Below, in pieces: positions 1 through 10,737 of a DNA stretch of 64,000 bases. Numbering within the stretch: the first letter of the stretch is position 1; every line of letters begins with the position of its first letter. The position numbers and the translations under genes were made by a program. This DNA is from Branchiostoma floridae (Eukaryota; Chordata; Leptocardii; Amphioxiformes; Branchiostomatidae). Below the pieces are notes generated by a model that was not told the origin of the DNA, ran no database searches, and saw only the letters and a program-made list of their open reading frames with translations. The stretch covers positions 1 through 64,000 of the forward strand of contig NW_023365727.1 of assembly GCF_000003815.2 (NCBI RefSeq), read 5' to 3'.

Positions 1-1212
1 AAGGTCAAGACTTGCGTGGATCTTATGTCTTTTAGGCCGCCTCCTTTCGGAGTAAGGGTAAGTAGGACTTGGGCAGCTTGCAGGCATCACTCCGTGAACA
101 AGATGGACTGGATAGCCATCGAAACTTTGGAGCCACGTTCTACTTACCTTTGATAAGTCACTGATTGATGAAAAAATTCTATTAACTGTGAACATACGTG
201 ACTAATGAATCTCTTCAACGAAAAGAATTCATCATAATATCGTACATTTTGTTATATGCACCTAGCCTATGGGTATTCTTCACCTCCAATATGACTGTTT
301 TTCTAGCATTTAGAAACTCTGGAGCTTTACCAGTGTTTCTTAAGACTGGTACTTTATCAGTGTTTTGTAGCATTTCGCAACAGGTATATGAACTTGCGCG
401 TAGATAGTGTTTATAATGAGAAACTATTATTCACTTGAATGTGTTTTTGTTAGTGCTTTGGGAATGTTTCCAGCACAAGATAGAAAATACTGTGGCAAAT
501 TAAAAACATATAGCTTACTTACTCCGTACCGTAGATGGTGTTGAATTATACGTTCGCGTTAGCGCTGTGTTTTTATACCACCTCAACTGCAAAAAAGTAT
601 CTTTTCATTTCAATGGCTTGTTTGCACCAAATTGTATATTATCGACTTTCGAGGTATGACATCTTCAGGTAATAAGGTGCCATATAGGTGCCAGGTAACG
701 CACCATATACGTTACTCCCAAGGTGAGTAATTTTTTCAAAAATTTTATGTTATCCATATAATCAAATCAACAAGGCCTTACGTGACAGTTAATTCATTAA
801 AATCAAATTTAGTTCGTATGTTTATCTTACGTCATCTTATAATGGATAGTTCCATTCGTTGTGAAGAAAAATCAAGTAAGAGACTTAACATGCATTGTTA
901 ATGGTAATATACTAACAATAAGTCTATATCGAAACGATGGGAATTTAAGTGTGCCACTTAAAGCTAAGTGAGGGTGAACATGATGAGGTATAACCATGAA
1001 CATTAAAGCCTCATTAACATCTTATCAGGAAATGCTACACTAGCAGTCTTTGTTCCAGAATGCTTCCATAATTAGCATGATTATAATGATAACATTGTAG
1101 TCACTCCAATTTACATAAACAAAAGCTATACAATCTGACCAAAGCAGTCTGTTTAAAAAGTTAATCAGAAAAAAAAAGTTTAGATATCTTTAAAACTCAG
1201 GCCAGATTTGTC
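1..1212. other. Non-genic stretch with repeat fragments
   Basis: No gene is seen. Bases 1-130 share short blocks (CGTGGATC, CGCCTCCTT) with 62140-62240, so both are probably copies of one dispersed repeat. Bases 745-781 match the right end of the TTA-flanked MITE found at 27306-27768 (TCCATATAATCAAATCAAC then GGCC), so this looks like a terminus fragment of that family. The rest is AT-rich and unremarkable. Confidence 0.5.
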
Positions 1213-1425
1213 TTACGGCTTGACTACACTATAGATCAGCGCCAGGCAAGCAGCCATCACTGGAACTACATACACACCAGAGCGCCAGGCGCCGGAGCCC
1301 GCCCAATCCTCCACGGTAGGACCAGGGTTTACCGGAGTAGTTTCCTGAGCAGTCCTTCCGCTGCATACGTCCTCGGGAGTCACTCTGAGTCCGCGTGGTA
1401 AGGGCAGATCTTCGTCAAAAAGGCG
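1213..1425 (-). CDS. Terminal exon of an unrecognised protein with a C-terminal hydrophobic segment
   Basis: On the minus strand a strong acceptor (pyrimidine tract then CAG, 1428-1426) opens a 70-codon frame that ends in TAA at 1215-1213. It reads RLFDEDLPLPRGLRV, then a Pro/Thr-rich linker (TTPVNPGPTVEDW), a small-residue run (GSGAWRSG), about 20 hydrophobic residues (VYVVPVMAACLALIYSVV) and KP. That layout fits either a C-terminal membrane anchor or a GPI-attachment signal, with GSGA as the possible omega region; I infer this and cannot choose. It starts in phase 0 and so joins in frame to the exon at 2272-2491. I do not recognise the family. The 850 bp between the two exons show nothing coding. 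Confidence 0.55.
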   Translation of the reverse strand, partial: RLFDEDLPLPRGLRVTPEDVCSGRTAQETTPVNPGPTVEDWAGSGAWRSGVYVVPVMAACLALIYSVVKP

Positions 1426-2271
1426 CTGAAAAAAAACGGTAAAAATGGAAAATATTACAGTTTTCTGGAGTCAATTTGAGCTAGGTGTTCCTTAATTTTG
1501 TTCACGACATAGTTTCATTTCTACTTTGGGGACAGTAGAGATGTTTTCACAGTCCACAATTCCCTGCTGCATTACGTTTACAGGATACAGATTTGAGAAT
1601 CTAAGGATGCCTTGGCCGTATTTCATCAGATACAAACGTATTTCTATTAGATCCCAATATCTGATTGAAGATTGAATTGATAACTCTAATGATACGTTGG
1701 GAATACTAAGCAGCAATGATTCTAATGTGTTAAAGTAATTGAATATAAGAAATTGTTGCTTCCGCCTGCAAGCAGATGTTTGGCTGTTACAAAGGCCAAA
1801 GAATAAGTAACAAAATATAGCCGGATTCAAAGGCATAGAAGAAGTCCTTAGACCCCAGACCTAACCTCTACTTGAGTATGTTAATCAGTGTAATGGCTTA
1901 ATAAATTATTTATTTATTGTATTGAGGCCAAGCCTAGGGAAAACGATGTGTTGCAGGTTACAATTCTAGAAAAAAAGAAATTTTGGCCGAGGTGACCCGA
2001 CAAAAGCATTTAAGTAAAGTAAAGCAAAAATGCAATGGGATGTTCTATACTTTATTGTAATTTCACACATGTTCATTGCACAACCACATTGTATTGCTAA
2101 ATTAAACAAAGAATAACAGTGCAAAAAATGATTTTTTTTAAAACTAAGATTTTACATATGAAAATTTAATGTCCCTTCCAGCAAAAGAAGAAAAGACTAG
2201 GGTGGGCGATTTTTGCTAAGGTCGGACCTGTAACCAAAAACATATGTTTTCCTAGGTTTTAGGATTCTTAC

Positions 2272-2491
2272 AATATCAACAGCAGACTCGGGATTGGCCA
2301 GGCAGCGGGTGTGGAAGATCCCATTCAGCAGCATGTCAGAGAAGGTTTGTGCTTTCTCCTCTGTCCACGGGACAGCCCTGATGGCATCCTCGTAAGTCAT
2401 GCCTACCATGGCTGCTGGCGCAGTGATGTTCAGTTCCAAAGTGTCATAGTCACTATCAATGCAACATTGAGGAAGGTAATGTTGAACAGAA
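2272..2491 (-). CDS. Internal exon of the same unrecognised minus-strand gene
   Basis: Read on the minus strand, a TTTTTGTGGCAG acceptor (just above 2491) precedes 1 + 73 codons and a GTAAGA donor (2271-2266). The translation contains two adjacent cysteines (PQCCIDSDYD), an N-glycosylation sequon (ELNITAP) and a helical stretch (EDAIRAVPWTEEKAQTFSDML). The exon ends in phase 0, matching the start of the exon at 1425. The sequon, the cysteines and the hydrophobic tail of the next exon together suggest a secreted or surface protein. Upstream exons were not found: the CACTA-ended element starts 0.5 kb further on. The product is not recognised. Confidence 0.5.
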
Positions 2492-2985
2492 CTGCCACAA
2501 AAAGATCAAACTTCTAAGATCACAATAGTGACCACATGCCAAGTAGAGCAACAGCAGTGACCGCATGTTATTTTAAAAGGGAAAAACCTTGAATATTTCT
2601 GAATAAATAATTTTTTCACACATTTGCGAACCAGATGAAATTAGCATTTTCTTGAAATAATCTTCTTAATGTATTGAAGATTATGAATTTTTGAGCATCG
2701 ATGACGATGGTATTGTTAAGGTCCCATATTCAACATAGTGTACACTTAAGTAGCCTCCTTCACCGGTCTCTCCGTAGGCTTTGGAATACGTTGTAGGGGG
2801 TGGGTGGGGTACCGTGGTGGTGTCAAGACACCGGGTCGATTCGCTATTTGTAACGAGGAATACACCGGAAAATGTGTATACTAACGAAAAGTTTTAGTGG
2901 GCCGTATGCGTGTATCCGTTTGGTTGAGGACAGCATAACTCGAGACGCCTTGAATTGATCCAGATGAGATTTGGAAGGTAGGTAA
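2492..2985. other. Non-genic stretch with a fragment of the octamer-rich repeat
   Basis: Bases 2920-2985 (GCATAACTCGAG, then GATTTGGAAGGTAGGTAA) match the 5' part of the dispersed octamer-rich repeat. The CACTA-ended element begins directly after this fragment, so it seems to have inserted into an older repeat. Nothing else is recognisable. Confidence 0.45.
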
Positions 2986-3479
2986 CACTACAAGGTGCAT
3001 AAATGTGAAAATTATGTGAATTTTCTGGAAAATTCTATGAAAATGTGATATGATGTGATATTATGTGAAACATTTTGAGGTTCAATAGCATCACATTTTA
3101 TCATATAAGTTGACATATAATCACATAAAATAACATTCACGTCACATTTCTGAGGGGTGGCACAGAAATTGAGCTTTATGTGAAAAAAATGTTATAAGTT
3201 TACATCACATTTTTTCACATTTCCCCAAAACGGTCTTGAAGAATCACATTCTGAAATGTAAAAATATGTTACCTAATGTGACATTGGTTGTGCAGCCATT
3301 ATGTGAAATAATGTGACTGTCGATACACGTCTCGACCGGCTATACTTATGTGATTTTTATGTGAAAAGGGCTCTTGATGAAAATGTGAAATAATGTAAAT
3401 TGAATCACATTCTATGAAATGTGACTTCATGGTAAACTTATGTGAAATGCGGCCAGCTACCCAATGTGAAAACATGTGA
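2986..3479 (+). repeat. Left outer arm, dense ATGTGA/TCACAT motifs
   Basis: This roughly 490-bp arm is the reverse complement of about 10250-10737. Shared internal landmarks include GAGGGGTGGCACAGAAATTG, CCCCAAAACGGTCTTGAAG and CGATACACGTCTCGACCGGC. The hexamer ATGTGA or its complement occurs at least 23 times. The arm runs into the N gap at 3480. Confidence 0.85.
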
Positions 3480-3672
3480 NNNNNNNNNNNNNNNNNNNNN
3501 NNNNNNNNNNNNNNNNNNNNNNNNNNNNNNNNNNNNNNNNNNNNNNNNNNNNNNNNNNNNNNNNNNNNNNNNNNNNNNNNNNNNNNNNNNNNNNNNNNNN
3601 NNNNNNNNNNNNNNNNNNNNNNNNNNNNNNNNNNNNNNNNNNNNNNNNNNNNNNNNNNNNNNNNNNNNNNNN

Positions 3673-4845
3673 ATTTTATAACATTTGCCTCCAGGCAACA
3701 AGACGACCGACGAATACTTATGTACAACTTTAAAGGGCAGTCCACTCCAGAAGCGAGTGTTATTTTCTGACTTCACACGTTCAATAAAAAAGCTGCCTTT
3801 TTTATTCCACACCGCTCTTCTCCCTTTTATGGGCTAAATATTTGTGGAAATTCTTACAATATTCGTTTTATTAAAGCTATACAAAGCCTTGGGCAAAGTC
3901 ATTATCTATCGTTCAGTCAAAACAAAAGGTGTGGACCCCTCCCCTCGCGCGCGACTGCTATGTTACTGATTATCTAACTTACAAGTGAAAGCACCGAATT
4001 TCATGACCATGCACTTATGGTCGTCCGTTGTGTATCACTTCCAGCTCTTCCTTTGTGTACCACCAAACAGTTGAGATTTAAGAAGTTACTGATCTACTAA
4101 TTAAAACATACCGACCCAGTTTGTAAAACCGTCCTGTTCAAAATATTTTGTGTAAGCATTACGGCCAACTAAAATTAGAAATTCTTGTCAGTACTATTTT
4201 AAAAAGCCAAATTGATATGTCAACAAGTGACCCTGCTGGATAGACAACAAAGGAAATAGTGAACCAGTTATCATGGGAATAGTTGTGTTTGTGCCGAGGT
4301 CAGATTTAACTCAATGGAGGACTCTCGTCCTTATTGATTTGCTTAATAGCAATTACAAGCGAACGGCACACAAGCCAGCAATGAAATCAACAAGAACGTG
4401 CTTTATATTTAAGCAGAAGCGGACATACACTGGAGTTTGGAATAATTTTTTTTCTAACATGGACATGCTAAACGCCTCTAAGAAAGCTAATGGATCAAGT
4501 ACATGTATATGGACAGGCGTCACTAATATGGTAATTGAGGTCAACTAGTTCATGTACGTACTCGGGATCGACCGTCCGAGCGGGTGTCGAACGTCGGCGA
4601 GTTCCGATCTCGAGCGAAGGCACCCGAAGGTCGCCGAAGGCGATCAACACCAGAAGGTCGCCCTAGGCGACCAGCGAGCGGAGCGTGATTTTTCTAGGAA
4701 GGAGAGCTAGTCAAGCGCTGATGGGGGCGTTTTATGAGCGCAGCGGGTGGACATTGTCTGGTGGCTCGGCTTGAGTGCCAGTTTGCTTGTGTGGCACCAC
4801 TGTGCACTACTGTGACACTTTTATATGTATACATCCTGACTTATT
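3673..4845 (+). repeat. Left inner arm of the CACTA-ended element
   Basis: Bases 4340-4845 are the reverse complement of 9540-10015, including the GC-rich block around 4560-4700 (CGACCGTCCGAGCGGGTG, GGTCGCCCTAGGCGACC). Bases 3673-4340 have no counterpart in the right arm, so one arm has lost or the other has gained about 550 bp. The block around 4640-4680 is itself rich in short GGTCGCC/GGCGACC inversions. The short frames here are not conserved genes. Confidence 0.7.
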
Positions 4846-6155
4846 ACCTTTGCCAGAATGGCTAAGGTTATGTTTTAGGCTTGTGAGTCTGTCTGTCTGT
4901 GTGTGTGTGTGTGTGTTNNNNNNNNNNNNNNNNNNNNNNNNNNNNNNNNNNNNNNNNNNNNNNNNNNNNNNNNNNNNNNNNNNNNNNNNNNNNNNNNNNN
5001 NNNNNNNNNNNNNNNNNGTCAAGTTCGATAATGGGCTCCCTAGCGGCTTGCTAAGGTACTGCAGCAGCACCTCAATTTTTGATATCTCGTGTTCTGAACA
5101 TGCTGTGGTTATGATTTTTAAGTGGTAGATAGCCCTTGAAGCAGAGAGTAAGTACTATAAGTTTGGACCCCCTAGCGGCTTGTTTGGAACTGCAGTCGCC
5201 GATTTCCTTTCAAACTTTGGACGAGAATAACTCGAGAACGTGCTGATGAATCATCACGATTTTTGGTATGTAGATAGCCCAAGTAACAATGTACATTATG
5301 AAATACTAATTATGCAAATCAGGAACTAATTTACATAATTAATGAGGAAAGTTTATTAATCCACTGCATTTCCTGATAGGACTTTCAAACTTGTCACATA
5401 TATAGATGAGAAAGAGAGAAATATCAATGCATATTAATTATGCAAATGACGACCTCATTTGCATAATTAATGAGAAAATATAAACGTGTTGACGGATCGT
5501 TATGATTTTTGGTATGTAGATAGCCAAAGGGAAGACTTACATGATGGAATTCTAATTATGCAAATCGGCAGCTAATTTGCATAATTAATGAGGATGTTTG
5601 GTTTGTTAATGCACTGCATTCCTTTATAGGACTTTCAAACTTGTCACATTTGTAGCTGAGAAAGAAAGAAATATCTATACATATTAATTATGCAGATGAT
5701 GATCTCATTTGCATAATTAATGGCAAAATATGAACATGTTGACGGATCGTCATGTTTTTGGTATGTAGATATCCTAAGTAAAAACGTACATAATGAGATA
5801 CTAATTATATAAATAAACAGCTAATTTGCATAATGTGGAAAGTTGACAAATCCACTGCATTCCGTGATAGGACTTTCAAACTTGACACATATGGAACTGA
5901 GAAAGATGGCAGAGAGTAAGAGGTGTATGTTTGGGTCCGGTAACGTCTTTTCTTGAACTGCAGGAGCCGGTTTAGTTTCCTACTTTGAAAGAGAATAAGT
6001 CAAGAAGGGATGAAAGGATCATCATGATTTTTGGTATGCTGATAGCTTAAGTGATGCTTGATACAATTTACTATCATTATGTAATTAGGGATCTAATTGA
6101 ACCAACTCCGCGCATATAAAATGAAATGTAATGAGTAACACATTTATGTTTGTGA
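4846..6155 (+). repeat. Dispersed octamer-rich repeat nested in the left arm
   Basis: The element opens with an imperfect hairpin (TTACCTTTGCCAGAATGG then CTAAGGTTA), runs through a CTGT/TG microsatellite and the N gap at 4918-5017, and contains blocks shared with 19667-20990 and 50440-51080 (AAGTTCGATAATGGG, CTAGCGGCTTG, AATAACTCGAGAA). Its 3' half carries several inverted pairs of ATTATGCAAAT and ATTTGCATAATTAATGAG. The matching right arm (9530-9545) lacks this block, so it inserted after the arms formed. Confidence 0.75.
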
Positions 6156-6261
6156 CCTGCACTTAGCTCGGTTGGGCAAAATTGTACAATAAAGGTCTTC
6201 ATTCAATTATCAGTAAAGTATCTCCTCTCTGTTGCAGCCAACAACAAAAATCCGCCTANCA

Positions 6262-8960
6262 GTTACCCGTAGGTATTATAATGCTAGACCAGAATCCTAC
6301 ACGTCTTTAATCTTAAAACAGGACTTGTCAATGTTCTACCGCATTCCTAACTTAAGAAAACAACAAGAATCCATCCATTTTCCCGTCAGCCATCGTTTTG
6401 GGTAAAGTCTATAAGGCCTGCATTAGAAAACTGCAAAATGCGTGGTCAACATTTCTGTTTGGGTGTCCCTTCAAAGCTGTACAAGTTACTCGTAGTTAAT
6501 AATGATAGACCAGAATCCTAAATACCTTATAACAACAAAACAGGACTTTTCAATGCTCTACAGCATTCCTAACGTTAGAAAACGACAAGAATCCATCCAT
6601 TTTCCCGTGGGCCACGGTTTAGGGTAAAGTCTATCAGGCTTGCAATGAAATACTCCAAAATGCGTAGTCAACATTTCTGTTTGGGCGTCTCTTCAAAGCT
6701 GTACAAATTACCCGTAGGTGATAATGATAGACCAGAATCCTATATATCTTGTAATCTTAAAACAGGTCTTTTCAGTGTTTTACAACATTCCTAACTTTAG
6801 AAAATGACAAGAATCCATCCATTTTCCCGTCGGCCACAATTTAGGGTAACGTCAATTAGTCCTGCATTGAAACACTTCAAAATGCGTCGTCAACATTCCT
6901 GTTTGGGTGTCGTTTTAAGTTAAAGCTGTACAAGTTACCCGTAGGTAATAATGCTAGACCAGAATCCCACATGTCTTATAATCTTATAACAGGACTTGTC
7001 AATGTTCTAGAGCATTTCTTACTTTAGAAAACAACAAGAATCCATCCATTTTGCCGTCGGCCACAGTTTAGTCTATGAGGCCTGCATTGAAACACTTCAA
7101 ACATTCATGTTTGGGCGTCCCTTTCAAGCTGTACAAGTTAGCCGTAGTCAATATTGCTAGACAAGAATCTTATATATCTTATAATCTTAAAACAGGAGTT
7201 TTCAATGCTCTACAGCATTCATAACGTTAGAAAACAACAAGAATCCATCCATTACCCCCGTCGGCCATAGTCTTGGGTAAAGTCTATCAGGCTTGCATTG
7301 GAACAGTCCAAAATGCTTGCTCAACCTTCCTGTTTGGGCGTCCCCTCAAAGCTGTACAAGTTATCCGTAGTTAATAATGATAGACCAGAATCCTATATAT
7401 CTTATAATCTTAAAACAGGTCTTTTCAGTGTTTTGCAACATTCCTTACTTAAGAAAACAACAAGAATCCATCCATTTTCCCGTCGGCCACAATTTAGGGT
7501 AAAGTCTATTAGTCCTGCATTGAAACACTTCAAAGTTTGTGGTCAACATTCCTGTTTGGGCGTCCCTTCAAAGCTGTATAAGTTAACCGTAGTCACTAAT
7601 GCTAGACCAGAATCCTATATATCTTATAACATCAAAACAGGACTTTTCAAGGCTCTACAGCATTCCTAACTTTAGAAAACGACAAGAATCTATTCATTTT
7701 CCCCTTGGCCACGGTTTGGGTAAAGTCTATCAGGCCTGCATTGAAACACCTAAAAATGCGAGATCAACATTTCTGTTTAGGCGTCCCATCAAAGCTGGAC
7801 GAGTTACCCGTAAGTAATAATGATAGACCAGAATGCTATATGTATAATAATCTTCAAACAGGTATTTTCAGTGTTTTACAACATTCCTTACTTTAGAAAA
7901 CAACAAANNNNNNNNNNNNNNNNNNNNNNNNNNNNNNNNNNNNNNNNNNNNNNNNNNNNNNNNNNNNNNNNNNNNNNNNNNNNNNNNNNNNNNNNNNNNN
8001 NNNNNNNNNNNNNNNNNNNNNNNNNNNNNNNNNNNNNNNNNNNNNNNNNNNNNNNNNNNNNNNNNNNNNNNNNNNNNNNNNNNNNNNNNNNNNNNNNNNN
8101 NNNNNNNNNNNNNNNNNNNNNNNNNNNNNNNNNNNNNNNNNNNNNNNNNNNNNNNNNNNNNNNNNNNNNNNNNNNNNNNNNNNNNNNNNNNNNNNNNNNN
8201 NNNNNNNNNNACTTTCCTATTCGGGCGTACCTTCAAAGCTGCACAAGTTGCCCGTAGTCAATAATACTAGACCAGAATCCTAAATATCTTATAACATCAA
8301 AACAAGATTTTTCAAGGCTCTGCCGCATTCCTAACTTTGAAAAACAACAAGAATCCATCCATTTTCCCGTTTGCCACATGCACAGTTTAGTGTAAAGTCT
8401 ATCAGGCCTGCATTGGAACACTCCAAAATGCGTGGTCAACATTCCTGTTTGGGCGACCCTTCAAAGCTGTACAAGTTACCCGTAGTTAATAATGATAGAC
8501 CAGAATCCTATTTATCTTATAATCTTAATACAGGTCTTTTCAGTGTTTTGCAACATTCCTTACTTAAGAAAACAACAAGAATCCATCCATTTTCCCGTCG
8601 GCCACAATTTAGGGTAAAGTCTATTAGTCCTGCATTGAAACACTTCAAAGTTTGTGGTCAACATTCCTGTTTGGGCGTCCTTTTAAAGCTGTACAAGTTA
8701 CCCGTAGGTATTAATAATGCTAGACCAGAATCCCATATGTCTTACAATCTTAAAACAGGACTTGTCAATGTTCTACAGCATTTCTAACTTTAGAAAACAA
8801 CAAGAATCTATCCATTTTGCCGTTGGCCATCTTTTCAGGTAAAGTCTATCAGGACTGCATTGAAACACTTCAAACACAAGTTGCCTGTCAGTAATAATAA
8901 TGCTAGACCAGAATCCTATGTCTTGTAATCCTTAAACAAGACTTTCCAATGTTCTACAGC
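6262..8960. repeat. Satellite array, about twelve 224-bp units
   Basis: A unit of about 224 bp repeats head to tail. Unit-to-unit landmarks are TCAACATTCCTGTTTGGG, AGCTGTACAAGTTACCCG, GACCAGAATCCTA and AAGAATCCATCCATTTTCCC, seen near 6437, 6664, 6887, 7317, 7539, 7765, 8434 and 8658. The copies are diverged and some are shortened (for example near 7090). The N run at 7908-8210 hides about one and a half units. Frames stay open across two units in places, for example 7298-7669 and 8371-8787, but the unit length is not a stable multiple of three. Confidence 0.85.
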
Positions 8961-9437
8961 CTCATTTAGTTCAAATTAGGGGATACAGCATAACTTTAGT
9001 AATACGTGTGCAAATAATATCCAACATAGTGAAAATCACAATCGGCAGGAGCTCGAGAGTTTTCCTTTTCTGATCCGTGGAAGTGGAACTTGTTTCTAAA
9101 AGGCCACCTCACCAACTCACTTATGTCTTACATAACACCCTCGATCTAAGATACTATGTTCCTCTATGTACATGTGTTGTCGTCACATTGATTTAGAGGC
9201 ATTTAGAAACTTCACTGTTTTCGTATTGATGAACTGAAATTATTATTACGGATTTCTTTGTGTTTCTTAATGAGTCAGAAACAAATCTTGCCGGTTTTGG
9301 ATTACGATTTGTTTAGACAAATTACCGCCATTGTTTGTTCCGGTACCTGCTGTTGCATACACTTTTGTGTGTTAATTTTTGCTATTGTCTTTATGACGCC
9401 CCGAACACCCAGGTTGACCATGGACAATAGGCCTCGG
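8961..9437. other. Spacer between satellite and right arm
   Basis: This is unique-looking sequence with no homology to the rest of the window that I can see and no convincing coding frame. It is the only part of the element's core that is neither arm nor satellite. Confidence 0.4.
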
Positions 9438-10737
9438 AATTTTTGTTGTTGGCTGCAACAAAGAGGAGATACTTTACTGATAATTGAATGAAGACCTTTA
9501 TTGTACAATTTTGCCCAACCGAGCTAAGTACAGGTCACAATAAGTCAGGATGTATACATATAAAAGTGTCACACTAGTACACAGTGGTGCCACACAAGCA
9601 AACTGGCACTCAAGCCGAGCCACCAGACAATGTCCACCCGCTGCGCTCATAAAACGCCCCCATCAGCGCTTGACTAGCTCTCCTTCCTAGAAAAATCACG
9701 CTCCGCTCGCTGGTCGCCTAGGGCGACCTTCTGGTTTGATCGCCTTCGGCGACCTTCGGGTGCCTTCGCTCGAGATCGGAACTCGCCGACGTTTGACACC
9801 CGCTCGGACGGTCGATCCCGAGTACGTACATGAACTAGTTGACCTCAATTACCATATTAGTGACGCCTGTCCATGTACTTGATCCATTAGCTGCGTTTAG
9901 CATGTCCATGTTAAAAAAAAAAATTATTCCAAACTCCAGTGTATGTCCGCTTCTGCTTAAATATAAAGCACGTTCTTGTTGATTTCGTTGCTGGCTTGTG
10001 TGCCGTTCGCTTGTAATTGCAAATACAAGCGAACGGCACACAAATCAATAAGGCTTTATACATCAACTTTAGCACACTTACCTTTACATAGCCTGCCAAA
10101 TCAAATTACTTCATATCTTATATAAGTGGAAATCACATTAGTTTCACAAATAAAAAATGTGATATCCTGTCACATTTTTTTCACATCTTGCAAGTTTGTG
10201 AACATCACATAAAATTCACATTTCTCAGCATGCCAGTTGTCTTCACATGTTTTCACATTTCGTAGCTGGCCGCATTTCACATAAGTTTAACATGAAGTCA
10301 CATTTCATAGAATGTGATTCAATTTAACATTATTTCACATTTTCATCAAGAGCCCTTTTCACATAAAAATCACATAAGTATAGCCGGTCGAGACGTGTAT
10401 CGACAGTCACATTATTTCACATAATGGCTGCACAACCAATGTCACATTAGGTAACATATTTTTACATTTCAGAATGTGATTCTTCAAGACCGTTTTGGGG
10501 AAATGTGAAAAAATGTGATGTAAACTTATAACATTTTTTTCACATAAAGCTCAATTTCTGTGCCACCCCTCAGAAATGTGACGTGAATGTTATTTTATGT
10601 GATTATATGTCAACTTATGTGATAAAATGTGATGCTATTGAACCTCAAAATGTTTCACATAATATCACATCATATCACATTTTCATAGAATTTTCCAGAA
10701 AATTCACATAATTTTCACATTTATGCACCTTGTAGTG
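9438..10737 (-). repeat. Right arm of the CACTA-ended element
   Basis: Reverse complement of the left arm in three blocks: 9438-9540 with 6156-6257, 9540-10015 with 4340-4845, and about 10250-10737 with 2986-3479. Here the first two blocks are contiguous, which shows where the 1.3-kb repeat entered the left arm. Near 10016-10043 the arm folds back on itself. Confidence 0.8.
9996..10043. repeat. Perfect 20-bp foldback inside the right arm
   Basis: TTGTGTGCCGTTCGCTTGTA at 9996-10015 is followed by an 8-base loop (ATTGCAAA) and its perfect complement at 10024-10043. The left arm carries only one copy of this block (near 4350-4370), so the second copy was acquired in the right arm alone. Confidence 0.9.

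Larger units (their letters stand above)
2986..10737. mobile_element. Large CACTA-ended inverted-arm element with a satellite core
   Basis: The left end CACTACAAGGTGCATAAATG (2986) is mirrored at the right end as CATTTATGCACCTTGTAGTG in decayed form, ending TAGTG at 10737. Long inverted arms follow: 2986-3479 pairs with about 10250-10737, 4340-4846 with 9540-10015, and 6156-6257 with 9438-9540. The outer arms hold more than twenty ATGTGA/TCACAT motifs each; such subterminal motif clusters are typical of CACTA (En/Spm) transposons in the CMC superfamily. The core carries a 224-bp satellite. Flanking trinucleotides are TAA and TGA, so the target duplication is imperfect or absent. No transposase frame is seen, which makes it non-autonomous. 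Two N runs and a nested repeat interrupt it. Superfamily placement is inference. Confidence 0.6.

Noticed and set aside
7298-8787. Several 70-140-codon frames in the 224-bp satellite
   Set aside because: They follow the tandem repeat, change frame between units and have no start or splice context that is constant across units.
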